Origin: Polyangiaceae bacterium
Lineage (GTDB): Bacteria; Myxococcota_A; Polyangia; Polyangiales; Polyangiaceae
NCBI GenBank assembly: GCA_020633205.1
Contig: JACKEB010000020.1
Location: 186,001 to 250,000 of the forward strand
Length of the DNA stretch: 64,000 nucleotides
Direction of reading: 5' to 3'
Part shown: in pieces, positions 35,866-44,450 of the stretch
Position numbering within the stretch: the first letter of the stretch is position 1
How the letters are laid out: each line of letters starts with the position of its first letter
The notes under the pieces: model-generated
What the model was told of the DNA's origin: nothing
Database searches by the model: none
The model's input: only the letters and a program-made list of their open reading frames with translations
Program-made: the position numbers and the translations under genes

Positions 35866-37179
35866 ATGGCTGCACCTTCCCTGACTCGACTTCGCTGGTT
35901 GCTTTTTCCGTGTGCTATCGGCCTTGGACTCACGCTCACCCACCCCGCGCACGCCGCACGGAAGATCTGCGTGGACGTCGTACAGAAGTCTTGGGACCCG
36001 GAAAAACCGCATGGCAACCCAAGGCAAAAGGACGCGAAGCCCAAACAAGCGCAAGACACCGAAGACAAGGCAGCGTCCGCCCCGGAGCCGCCCGCCGCCA
36101 CAGATCCGCCGGGTGCAGCTTCCCCCGCGAAGGACCCCGCGGCACCGCCCACAGAGGAGCCGGCGCCTGCGCCGCTGATCGGCCCCCGAGTCGATGAAGC
36201 TGCGTCAGAACGGCCCTGGTCTCAGGAACTCGGCCCAAAGCGCGCCACCAAGCCAGAACCGGGGGAAGACACCCTCGAGGTGTCGACCTTCGATGCTCCC
36301 GCCTATCTGCGACGCATGCTCGAGTACGAAGTCACCCACGACCCAAACTACGAAGCGGTGCAGAAAGGCTGCGGTCACCGCATCACCGTAGAGCTGTATC
36401 CACTGAAAGATGGCTGGACGGTGTTCGCGAGGTACAGCGGCTACGCGCGCGAAGAGAAGGTTGACTACGTGACCGCGGATGAGTTCGCGCAGCTCGCCCA
36501 GCGCCTTGCCCGCGCGCTGCTTTACGACCGCCCGATCAGCGACACCATCACCCGGGAGAACGTGCTGCGCGCCGACAGCGAACAGCGCCTGCGCACCGTC
36601 GGCGTGCGAGGTCATGCGTTGTTCGGCATGGGCACCGCGCTGCGCATGGGTAAGCTCCCCACGGCAACAGACGACGGGACCACCGCAAACGACGAGCTAC
36701 GGCTGTTGACTCCAATCACCCTCGCCCTCGGCTACCGTGGAAAGCTGAAAGCGTGGGGCCTGGACGCCCAGGGCCGAGTAAACCTTGGAACGCGCGAGCG
36801 TGCAGCGTCGTACAACCTCGGCGGTGGCCACGCCGACTACAGCGGCGGCGTCGGGCTCGCGCTACATTTCTTCCGCTACTTGGACCCACCGGGAGTCACG
36901 TCGGTCTACCTCGGCGGCGGCGCTAGCTTCGATCTAGCCGTTTTTAGCTTGATCCGTCCTCAAGAAGACCGCGGAAGCGATAGCCGAGACAGCATCGTAG
37001 GCGGCGGCCTGAACCTGGACTTGGTGGTCGGCTACGAGTTCCTGCGCGCCAGCTCGCTACATTTCTTCACGCAGGTGGAACTCAACGTCCCAACCTACGT
37101 TATCCACGCAGAAAGTGATGCGGGAACGGTGGACACCTACCTGCCCGGGGCGATCGCCCAAGTTGGCGTGATCTTCTGA
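35866..37179 (+). CDS. Putative outer-membrane barrel protein with long Pro-rich spacer
   Basis: A 437-residue protein. Signal peptide about 1-30 (LLFPCAIGLGLTLTHPAHA). After it comes a Pro/Ala/Lys-rich spacer (about 45-115), then a soluble alpha/beta part (about 140-235; 'RITVELYPLKDGWTVFARYS'). The second half has alternating Gly/aromatic strands and ends in VGVIF, the terminal Phe typical of outer-membrane barrels. The following gene begins 6 bp later and has the same two-part plan, so these are tandem paralogues in one operon. Function unknown; no substrate can be inferred. Confidence 0.7.
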   Translation: MAAPSLTRLRWLLFPCAIGLGLTLTHPAHAARKICVDVVQKSWDPEKPHGNPRQKDAKPKQAQDTEDKAASAPEPPAATDPPGAASPAKDPAAPPTEEPAPAPLIGPRVDEAASERPWSQELGPKRATKPEPGEDTLEVSTFDAPAYLRRMLEYEVTHDPNYEAVQKGCGHRITVELYPLKDGWTVFARYSGYAREEKVDYVTADEFAQLAQRLARALLYDRPISDTITRENVLRADSEQRLRTVGVRGHALFGMGTALRMGKLPTATDDGTTANDELRLLTPITLALGYRGKLKAWGLDAQGRVNLGTRERAASYNLGGGHADYSGGVGLALHFFRYLDPPGVTSVYLGGGASFDLAVFSLIRPQEDRGSDSRDSIVGGGLNLDLVVGYEFLRASSLHFFTQVELNVPTYVIHAESDAGTVDTYLPGAIAQVGVIF

Positions 37180-37185
37180 GGAGCC

Positions 37186-38154
37186 ATGACAACGCTCCTC
37201 GACGACGCGCCCCACCGCGCCGCTTCGCGGACCTTGGCGCTGCTCATCGCATGCCTGTGTGGCTGCATAGCTTGGCTCTATCCGAGCAGCGCCCAGGCTC
37301 AAGTCGCCACCTGCATCCAGGTCGTCTCGGGCGGGCAAGACGGCTCGAGTCTCAATCGCTTGGTTGAAAGCGAGCTGGCACGTCACCCCAGCCACAAGCT
37401 CGCGAAGACCAACTGCGAGACCACCCTGCGCATCGAAGTGATCGAAGTGGAGGCCAAGCTCGGCGGCGGCTTGTTTCTCACCGGCAGCGTCGACGGCGAA
37501 GTACCAGACCGCGTGAAGGTTCAGCCGGGTCGCATGGATCGCGCGGTCGAAGAGCTGTTGACGGTGCTACTCCACAACGACCCCCGGCGCTTGAGCGGTC
37601 CGGAGCGCGCCGATTGGTTCGCTCAGCAGCGAAAGTCGTTCCGAGTGCGCGGGATCAACTACATCGGCGCGGAGGTGTACGAGGTGGGCGCCGTGGTCGA
37701 CGGACGCCTGGCGACGTTGCCCGGCCTGGCGCTGGTCGCTCGCCGAGAGGTCGACTGGTTCCACTTCGGAGTGCGTGTGGCTGGCGCGAACCAGCTCAAT
37801 AGCGGAGACGATCGACTCTCGCTCACCACTCAGGTGACCGCTCAGCTCGAGGCTTCGCTGTTCTCCAGCGCAACGGCTTCGACCGCAGCCTTCGCAGGGC
37901 TTGTCGCTGGTCTCGAGTATCAGCGCTTCCGCGGCCCCACGACGTTGAACGGACAGCGCTCCATCGAGAGCGCGACGGCTGCAGGCTTTTCCCCAGGGTT
38001 ACGCTTTGGACTCGAGCTCGGTCGTTACACGACGACTCACGGCTTGGTCTTTGCTCAGCTGCTCTTCCCGACGTTTGCCAGTCACGACGTGGACACCGGC
38101 GTAGTGGACCAGTGGACGCCGAGCGTCTCGATCGGCGCTGGCATGGTGTTCTGA
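37186..38154 (+). CDS. Second barrel-type paralogue
   Basis: A 322-residue protein with a signal segment (LALLIACLCGCIAWLYPSSAQA) and an AxA-type site near residue 37. The mature N-terminus is an alpha/beta domain (TTLRIEVIEVEAKLGGGLFL), and the C-terminal half consists of short amphipathic strands ending with GMVF. The order of domains matches the upstream gene. The ribosome site GAGGAG is 4 bp before ATG 37186. It ends 1 bp before the convergent DUF3592 gene. Confidence 0.7.
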   Translation: MTTLLDDAPHRAASRTLALLIACLCGCIAWLYPSSAQAQVATCIQVVSGGQDGSSLNRLVESELARHPSHKLAKTNCETTLRIEVIEVEAKLGGGLFLTGSVDGEVPDRVKVQPGRMDRAVEELLTVLLHNDPRRLSGPERADWFAQQRKSFRVRGINYIGAEVYEVGAVVDGRLATLPGLALVARREVDWFHFGVRVAGANQLNSGDDRLSLTTQVTAQLEASLFSSATASTAAFAGLVAGLEYQRFRGPTTLNGQRSIESATAAGFSPGLRFGLELGRYTTTHGLVFAQLLFPTFASHDVDTGVVDQWTPSVSIGAGMVF

Positions 38155-38155
38155 G

Positions 38156-38578
38156 TCAACCAACCACCCAGAGCACGACACCAACCAGAAAGATGGCAAT
38201 GCCGAGACCGCCAAACACCAACGCCAAGATACCGGCGACCGCGTGCTGATTCGCGAGGTCCAAGGCGATGCGCGCCCGGGTTGGCTCGCTCGGATCAACG
38301 AACACCTCGACCACCTCACCCAGGTCCATTCGCGCTCCCGAAGACTGGGTGTGCGTCTCATGCACGCTCCCGGCGGCGTCGAGATACTGCACGAAATGGG
38401 TCGTTCCTTCATCGCTGTCGTCGACTCGAACGACTCGCCCTGGGGTGGAGACGCCGAAGCGCCGCCACCAACGAATGCTGCGCTGCGCCCAGTACCCCAG
38501 GAGGATCCCGAGCAACGACATCAGACAGAAGAACGCACCCCCAAGGATCAACAGCCCTACGTGCAATGGCGGCGCCAC
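38156..38578 (-). CDS. DUF3592-type membrane protein, copy 1
   Basis: A 140-residue protein with a membrane helix at each end (LLILGGAFFCLMSLLGILLG; VAGILALVFGGLGIAIFLVG). Between them lies a soluble beta domain of the DUF3592 kind: GVSTPGRVVRVDDSDEGTTHFVQYLDAAGSVHET, then V-F-V-D-P-x-x-P. Function unknown. A near-identical plan is found in the upstream gene on the same strand, so the two arose by tandem duplication. The start is GTG 38578. Confidence 0.8.
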   Translation of the reverse strand: MAPPLHVGLLILGGAFFCLMSLLGILLGYWAQRSIRWWRRFGVSTPGRVVRVDDSDEGTTHFVQYLDAAGSVHETHTQSSGARMDLGEVVEVFVDPSEPTRARIALDLANQHAVAGILALVFGGLGIAIFLVGVVLWVVG

Positions 38579-38675
38579 GGAGCCGAGAATATCAGGCGCG
38601 CTCAGCCCACCAAGAATTGGCCGAACGCATAAGGCGGTATTGAGTTCACGGGACGTCGTCGGAATTCGTGATCAC

Positions 38676-39128
38676 TCAGCTGACGACCCAGAACACCAAG
38701 CCAAGCGAAAACGTCACGATAGCCAAGGCGCCAAAGACGCCCGCCAGGATCAAGGTCACGACGTGCTGAAGCTTGACCTCCGCCGCGATCCTCGCGTTGG
38801 CGGGGTTGCTTGGGTCGACCCACACCTCGACCACTGCACCAAGGCTCATGGCTATGACCGAGCCCTGAGTGTGGGTCTCGTGCACGCGACCGGCACCGTC
38901 CAGGTACTGCACGTAGTAAGTGGTGTACTCATCGCGCTCCTTGATGCGGACGCATCGCCCAGGCGTCGAGACACCATACCGCTTCCACCAGCGCGTCGTG
39001 CGCTTGAGCCAGACGCCGCCCAGCAACGTGATTGCTGCTATCGAGAAGAGTCCAACACCGACAAGCAGCAATATCTCCGCGTGAAGAGGCGCTTCGAGCC
39101 ACACTCCCGCGGGTATCAGCGGTTCCAC
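38676..39128 (-). CDS. DUF3592-type membrane protein, copy 2
   Basis: A 150-residue paralogue of the preceding gene. A membrane segment (EILLLVGVGLFSIAAITLLGG) is followed by RWWKRYGVSTPGRCVRIKERD, TYYVQYLDGAGRVHETHTQG and WVDPSNPANARI, and a second helix (LILAGVFGALAIVTFSLGLVFW). The phrases RWW-R-GVSTPGR and VQYLD-AG-VHETHTQ are shared with copy 1. The start is GTG 39128, and 97 bp separate the two copies. Confidence 0.8.
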   Translation of the reverse strand: MEPLIPAGVWLEAPLHAEILLLVGVGLFSIAAITLLGGVWLKRTTRWWKRYGVSTPGRCVRIKERDEYTTYYVQYLDGAGRVHETHTQGSVIAMSLGAVVEVWVDPSNPANARIAAEVKLQHVVTLILAGVFGALAIVTFSLGLVFWVVS

Positions 39129-39173
39129 GGGGCGAGGCTACCAGCACCGCTGGTCCAGGCGCTAGCAGCGTGA

Positions 39174-40517
39174 CTAACGCTTCAAATCGACGACCAGACG
39201 CGTACGCCCCACCAGAAGCTCGGTTCCGTGGGGTAGTTCTTGCTCACCGCGTACCCGGACGAAGACGCCAGTGCGGCTGCCCAGGTCCGTCAGCACCACC
39301 GTGCTCGCCTGCTCCTCAATCACGCAGTGTTGCTCTTCAACCAGCGGGTCGTCAGCGAAGATCAAGTCACCCACCGCGGAGCCAATTTGCATGCTGTTTC
39401 CCCGGGCCACCACGCAGGCGCCTTGGGCTCCGCCCTCGAACACCTGAATGATGCGGAACGACGAAGGCCACTTCGGAGACGAGTAGAAGTAGGTCGGATC
39501 GGGATCCGGACCATCGTCAGGCGCCGGGTTCTTCTCCACCTTGAGGAGCTGGTCGCCAACGATGAACTCGTCGCCAATCTCGAGCTCGACGGCCGTGGAG
39601 ATGCGGAAGAAGACACCGTTGCCGCCCTCGAGGTCTTCAATGAAGAGCGCGTCGTCTCGCCAACGCAGGAGCGCTTCCGTGGGGTGACAGAAGATCTCGC
39701 CAGGCAGGTTCACCCCGCCCTGAGCGCCCATCACCACCTCTTCGCCCACGGGGTCGTAGCGCTCCGGACCACCGGTCAGGCTACGCAGCACCACCAAGCT
39801 GAAGTGCGACACCTGCGCGGGTGCGGCGGCAACCGCAGGCGGCTCGTGGGTCGTTGCACTCGGCGCCTCTTGCTTGCGGCGCGCGATCTTCTGAACCTCT
39901 TGGGGCGGCTCAGTGAGCAGGGTGACACCCCCCACCTCGCGCCCGGCGATGATCTCGTCGAACTTGCCGTCGCGCAGCATCAGCACCATTTCCATGTGCT
40001 GAGCCTTCATCAGGCCGCGGACGTATTCGGCAACGTCAGGCCGACTCACGTGCTCGGTGTAGTCGCGCTTGTGGCTCTTGATGACTCGTCCGCCATCGGC
40101 GAACAGGTGCGTGATGATGTGAGGCGCGTCTAGACCGGAGTCTTCCGTTTGCACATGGTAAGGCACGCCGTGGAACTTGATGTTGTTGTTGAAGCCCATC
40201 TGGGCCCGACGAAACGTCGGGCGGCGCATCTCGGCTTCGATCTGATTGATGCGCTCGATCGTGTACGCCTGGATGTGTTGATCCAGGGCGCCATGATCTC
40301 CCTGCATCCCCTCCATGCGCTCGAACGCCATCTGGGCGAGGGGCGCGCTGGGATCGATCCGTAGCGCCTCCGCTAGAAGGTCCTGACCTTCCGGATCGTT
40401 GGGTCCATTGGCGGCCCAAGCCGTGAGCAACCCAACCGCTTCGTCAGGTCGCTCCTTGTCGACGAGCCAAGCTGCGACGTTCTTGGCTTTTGCGCGCGCC
40501 TCCGTGACCGAGAGCAT
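39174..40517 (-). CDS. Double FHA-domain protein
   Basis: A 447-residue cytoplasmic protein. N-terminal helices (about 1-80) look like TPR. A middle domain (about 90-195, FRRAQMGFNNNIKFHGVPYHV to KFDEIIAG) is the conserved part of FHA-linked proteins of myxobacteria. Two FHA domains follow at about 260-340 and 355-445. The second has the diagnostic 'QIGSAVGDLIFADDPLVEEQHC' (broken here as QIGSAVGDL... EEQHC) and 'LGSRTGVFVRV', which bind phospho-Thr. It may read the output of the kinases in this window. I prefer ATG 40517; the ORF extends to a TTG at 40526. Confidence 0.85.
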   Translation of the reverse strand: MLSVTEARAKAKNVAAWLVDKERPDEAVGLLTAWAANGPNDPEGQDLLAEALRIDPSAPLAQMAFERMEGMQGDHGALDQHIQAYTIERINQIEAEMRRPTFRRAQMGFNNNIKFHGVPYHVQTEDSGLDAPHIITHLFADGGRVIKSHKRDYTEHVSRPDVAEYVRGLMKAQHMEMVLMLRDGKFDEIIAGREVGGVTLLTEPPQEVQKIARRKQEAPSATTHEPPAVAAAPAQVSHFSLVVLRSLTGGPERYDPVGEEVVMGAQGGVNLPGEIFCHPTEALLRWRDDALFIEDLEGGNGVFFRISTAVELEIGDEFIVGDQLLKVEKNPAPDDGPDPDPTYFYSSPKWPSSFRIIQVFEGGAQGACVVARGNSMQIGSAVGDLIFADDPLVEEQHCVIEEQASTVVLTDLGSRTGVFVRVRGEQELPHGTELLVGRTRLVVDLKR

Positions 40518-40596
40518 CGACAGCAATCATGGTTTCTGCCGCGATGCGCTGGCAAGACCTACGCGCATTCGCGGCAAAAAGTGTTGATTCGCGAAC

Positions 40597-42387
40597 TCAG
40601 CCGGGGCTCGGGGGCTGGGCTCCGGCGCCAGCAGCACCGCCGAACCCGGGTCCGCCGCCGAAGCCGCTCCCCCCCGTTCCGCTCCCGCAGTCCTGCCAGC
40701 ACCACTGGTATTCGTTACCCGTGCACCAGCCGTCGCCACAGTAGCCACCGCCACAGTCCGGCGTACACCACCCGGGCTCACCGGGACCGCAGTACCCGTC
40801 GCCGCAGTAGCCGCCGCCACAATCCTGGTAGCACCAGCCCGGCTCGCCAGCGCTGCAGTAGCCATCGCCGCAGTACCCGCCGCCGCAGTCTTGGTAGCAC
40901 CAACCGACCTCACCCTGAGTGCAGTAACCGTCACCGCAGTAGCCACCACCGCAGTCTGAGTAGCACCAGCCGACCTCGTCTGGGGTGCAGACGTAGTCGC
41001 CACAGTAGCCGCCGCCGCAGTCTTGGTAGCACCAGCCCGGTTCATCCGGCGAGCAGTAGCCGTCGCCACAGTAACCGCCACCCCCGCAGTCTTGGTAGCA
41101 CCAGCCAGGTTCGTCCGGCGAGCAGTAGCCGTCACCGCAGTAGCCGCCGCCGCAATCTTGGTAACACCAACCCACTTCGTCTGGCGTGCAGGTGTAGTCG
41201 CCGCAGTAGCCACCGCCGCAATCCTCGTAGCACCAACCATACTCATCGGGAGAGCAGTAGTAGTCACCGCAGTAGCCGCCACCGCAGTCCTGGTAGCACC
41301 AGCCGACTTCGTCCGGCGTGCAGTAGTAGTCGCCGCAGTAGCCGCCGCCGCAGTCTTCGTAGCACCAGCCGTACTCGTCGCTCTGACACACGCCGTCGCC
41401 ACAGCCGTGGCCACCGCAATCTTGCCAGCACCAGCCCGGCTCGTCGGGGGTGCACACACCGTCACCGCAGATCGTTCCACAGTCCTGCCAGCACGACTTC
41501 TGTTCGTTCGGTTCGCAGTAGCCGTCACCACAGTTGGCGGAGCAATCCTCGGGGCATGTGTTCGAGTCTTCGTAGGGGGGCGCGCAGAACCCATCACCGC
41601 AACCCGTTAGACCGCAGTCCTTCGGGCAGCTCTGGTGCTCGCCGTAGTCACACACACCGTCGCCACACTTCTGGCCGCAGTCTTGGGGACACCAGTCACG
41701 CTCGTAGTCGGTGCACGTGCCATCGCCGCAGAACGAGCAGTCGATGTCGCAGCTCTTCGCATTCTCTGGCGGGTTGCACAGACCGTCGCCGCAGTAGCCG
41801 CAGTCCACGAGGCAGTTCCAGCTGTCCTCGGGATACACGCAGCTCCCATCACCGCAGCCGGGCGTGCAGTCACTCGGGCAGTTCGCGTTGGTCTCGTTGC
41901 CTGCACACTGGCCATCACCACAGCGACCGCAGTCGACGATGCAGTTGTACTGATCCTCGGGAGATACGCACTGGCCGTCGCCGCAGGTCGGCTTGGAGTC
42001 GCAGTCTTCAGGACAGGTGTCCTTCTCCGACGCCTCGCACAGGCCGTCGCCGCATGCAGCGCCGCAGTCTTTGGGACACGTCTTCCGCGTCTCGCCCGCG
42101 TCGCAATTGCCGTTGCCGCAGCTCTCCACGCAATCGCTCGGGCAGCTCTGGCTGTCCTCACCCCCTGAACACACGCCGTCGCCACAGCTGCAGTCCGCCG
42201 GGCAAGAACTTGGGTCTTCGCTCGGCTGACAGATGCTGTCGCCGCAGTTGTCCCCGCCTCCCGTGCCACCGGTGCCGTAGGGGTCGTCCAGCAAGTTGGC
42301 GCGGCCGCAGCCCGCCGACTGCACCAGCGCCCACAGGCCCATCGTCAGAACAAACCCAAAGCCAGCCTTGTTGTTTTGCCAAGCCAT
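40597..42387 (-). CDS. Lipoprotein with 24 tandem CGDGxC four-Cys repeats
   Basis: A 596-residue lipoprotein: signal MAWQNNKAGFGFVLTMGLWA with lipobox S-A-G-C, then a Gly-rich spacer. The rest is 24 tandem repeats of about 21 residues with the pattern CGD-x2-C-x3-E-x4-C-x2-DC. The N-terminal repeats are diverse (for example CGDGQCAGNETNANCPSDC). The last 12 are almost uniform and aromatic-rich (PDEPGWCYQDCGGGY). The Cys-Gly-Asp-Gly plus Glu/Asp pattern suggests a metal- or disulfide-stabilised rod. Function unknown. ATG 42387 chosen because the longer ORF precedes the signal peptide. Confidence 0.88.
   Translation of the reverse strand: MAWQNNKAGFGFVLTMGLWALVQSAGCGRANLLDDPYGTGGTGGGDNCGDSICQPSEDPSSCPADCSCGDGVCSGGEDSQSCPSDCVESCGNGNCDAGETRKTCPKDCGAACGDGLCEASEKDTCPEDCDSKPTCGDGQCVSPEDQYNCIVDCGRCGDGQCAGNETNANCPSDCTPGCGDGSCVYPEDSWNCLVDCGYCGDGLCNPPENAKSCDIDCSFCGDGTCTDYERDWCPQDCGQKCGDGVCDYGEHQSCPKDCGLTGCGDGFCAPPYEDSNTCPEDCSANCGDGYCEPNEQKSCWQDCGTICGDGVCTPDEPGWCWQDCGGHGCGDGVCQSDEYGWCYEDCGGGYCGDYYCTPDEVGWCYQDCGGGYCGDYYCSPDEYGWCYEDCGGGYCGDYTCTPDEVGWCYQDCGGGYCGDGYCSPDEPGWCYQDCGGGGYCGDGYCSPDEPGWCYQDCGGGYCGDYVCTPDEVGWCYSDCGGGYCGDGYCTQGEVGWCYQDCGGGYCGDGYCSAGEPGWCYQDCGGGYCGDGYCGPGEPGWCTPDCGGGYCGDGWCTGNEYQWCWQDCGSGTGGSGFGGGPGFGGAAGAGAQPPSPG
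40690..41400. repeat. Tandem DNA repeat of about 63-66 bp inside the Cys-rich gene
   Basis: Blocks containing GCCACCGCAGTC, GTAGCACCA and GTCGCCACAGTA recur about every 63-66 bp. They correspond to the C-terminal, most uniform protein repeats. Divergence rises towards higher coordinates (the N-terminal repeats), a gradient expected if the array grew from its 3' end. Confidence 0.85.
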
Positions 42388-42919
42388 CGCACTGCCATTG
42401 TCAGCAATCCTTGGGCCAGGGTCCATTTCGAGGAGCAAACACGAGCGAACACTCGGTCTTCCAGTGGAACCGGATCACCGCGGCACGCCGTGCGGAAATC
42501 CAGGGGCGGTCAGCTCGACGGACCAGCCACTTTTGGCCAGGAATTGAGGTGTCGACGGCCGTGGGAGCGCAAGGGTTCGGCAAGCTTTGCGTGAGTTTGC
42601 GAGCGGCTGCCAGCTCCCCGGCTTCCAGCGCCCACCTCGGGGTTGTGCCACCCCATGGCACAACAATTGGGCGTCCGGGCATTGCGATCAGAGTACCGGA
42701 CCGCGGGCCGCGCCAGCTGGGAGCGGATTTTTATTCCCCGCGGATACAATCGTCGAACCCAACGAGGCGGTTGGGGGGGAGGCGCAGCGGGCGCCCGCCG
42801 GGACTGGTGTGGTCGATGGTTGGCCCCAGGAGGCACCTGAGGCCGCTATTTGGCCCCGCGTGCGTGGGGCAAGCGCGCCGAGTGACAAAACGGTAACAGA
42901 ACCCAGTAATATCGCGCCG
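42388..42919. other. Intergenic region upstream of the MscS-like gene
   Basis: Over 500 bp lie between two divergent genes. ORFs here have no homology-like motif and no ribosome site, and I see no transposon or RNA gene. A stretch ATTTTTATTCCCC around 42726 is the only AT-rich patch and could be part of a promoter. Confidence 0.4.
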
Positions 42920-44437
42920 ATGCCCTTCCTGCGTGCGCTGCTCGACCAAGCCCAAAGCGCCTGGACGCCTTGGATCACCCTGGTGGTCGTCGTCTCCGGC
43001 CTGGCTGTTCACGGCGGAGAGCGCCGCACCCGCCTCCCTGGCTTCTTTCTGGCCATCCACTTCGTGATCCTCTGCGTCACCGCAGGGCTCACCCTCGTCC
43101 ACTCCAAGTTGGTCGATGACCTACACCTGGCCGCGGTGCTGACTGGCGGCGTGGCCACGGTCGGCGCAGTGGGCGCGCTGGTGTTCCGCGGTATCGTCCC
43201 GCGTCTCAAGACTCAGGTTCCGCAGATCGTGCAAGACGTGGCGATCTTCGGCGCCATCGTGGTCACGCTGCTGGTCGTTGCCTCACGGAATGGCTTCAAC
43301 CTCTCGAGCATCGTGGCGACGAGCGCCGTACTGACTGCGGTCATCGGTCTCTCGCTGCAAGACACCTTGGGCAACATCCTGGGTGGCATGGCCCTGCAGA
43401 CCGACGAGAGCATCAACGTCGGCGACTGGATCAAGGTCGGCGACGTCATCGGGCGAGTCGCCAACATTCACTGGCGCTACACCGCCGTGGAGACGCGCAA
43501 CTGGGAGACGGTGGTGATCCCGAACTCGGTGCTGCTGAAGAACCAGGTGATCGTGCTGGGCCGGCGCACGGGGCAACCGATCCAGTGGCGGCGCTGGGTG
43601 TGGTTCAACGTGGACTACCGCTTCTCCCCTCCGGATGTGATCCGCGCGGTAGAGAAGGCGCTGCTAGCAGAGCCCATCGAGCGCGTCTCTGCGACGCCTG
43701 CACCCAACGTCCAGCTGATGGATTTCGGTGAGTCCTGGGCCCGCTACGCCGTCCGCTACTGGCTGACGGACCTCGCGGTGGACGACCCGACGGACAGCGT
43801 CGTGCGCCAGCGCATCTTCTACGCCCTGACCCGCGCTGGGATGTCCCTCGCGATCCCGGCTCAGGCAGTGTTCGTCACCAAGGAGTCTCCGAAGCGCCAA
43901 GCCAAGAAGGCTGAAGAGACCGTTCAGCGCCAGCGCAACGCGATCGAAAACGTCGACTTGTTCAACAAGTTGCCCGAGGAAGAGCGCATGCATCTGGCAC
44001 AGTCCCTCGAGTACGCGCCGTTCACCAAGGGCGAGGCGCTCACCAAGCAGGGCGCCAAGGCTCACTGGCTGTACATCATCGAGGAGGGTCAGTGCGCGGT
44101 GCGCGTGGAAGTCGACGGCATCCAACGGGAGGTCTCCACGCTCCACGATGGCGACTTCATGGGTGAGATGTCGCTCCTGACCGGAGAGAAGCGCTCCGCC
44201 ACCGTGATCGCCCTCTCGGAGGTCCGGTGCTGGAAGCTCGGCCGCGAGCACTTCCGGCACTTGATGCAGCGTCGGCCTGAAATCGCCGAAGAAGTCGCGG
44301 AGATCCTCGCCGCGCGTCAAATCGAACTGGACAGAGTGCGCGACAACCTGAGCCAGGAAGTTACCGCACGGAAATTTGACGAGCGAAAGCACGCGCTCGC
44401 GGACCGCATCAAGTCGTTCTTCGGCCTGAACGCCTGA
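42920..44437 (+). CDS. MscS-family channel fused to a cyclic-nucleotide-binding domain
   Basis: A 505-residue membrane protein. Four hydrophobic segments lie in the first 130 residues. The pore-lining TM3 of the MscS family follows as 'VLTAVIGLSLQDTLGNILGG' (about 140-159), then the beta domain (GDWIKVGDVIGRV, NSVLLKNQVIVL) and a periplasm-type alpha/beta domain. A cNMP-binding domain is at about 355-475 ('LYIIEEGQCAVRVEVDG', 'DGDFMGEMSLLTGEKRSATV'). This fusion is known in bacteria as bCNG channels. The ORF is open upstream, but ATG 42920 (MPFLRALLDQA) begins just before the first membrane helix. Confidence 0.9.
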   Translation: MPFLRALLDQAQSAWTPWITLVVVVSGLAVHGGERRTRLPGFFLAIHFVILCVTAGLTLVHSKLVDDLHLAAVLTGGVATVGAVGALVFRGIVPRLKTQVPQIVQDVAIFGAIVVTLLVVASRNGFNLSSIVATSAVLTAVIGLSLQDTLGNILGGMALQTDESINVGDWIKVGDVIGRVANIHWRYTAVETRNWETVVIPNSVLLKNQVIVLGRRTGQPIQWRRWVWFNVDYRFSPPDVIRAVEKALLAEPIERVSATPAPNVQLMDFGESWARYAVRYWLTDLAVDDPTDSVVRQRIFYALTRAGMSLAIPAQAVFVTKESPKRQAKKAEETVQRQRNAIENVDLFNKLPEEERMHLAQSLEYAPFTKGEALTKQGAKAHWLYIIEEGQCAVRVEVDGIQREVSTLHDGDFMGEMSLLTGEKRSATVIALSEVRCWKLGREHFRHLMQRRPEIAEEVAEILAARQIELDRVRDNLSQEVTARKFDERKHALADRIKSFFGLNA

Positions 44438-44450
44438 CGCGCGCGATCGC

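Noticed and set aside
40581..42896. A 771-codon open frame on the plus strand, rich in Arg and Ser
   Set aside because: It lies opposite the Cys-rich repeat gene and exists because the repeats avoid stops in that frame. The protein is pure Arg/Ser/His low complexity with no start site.
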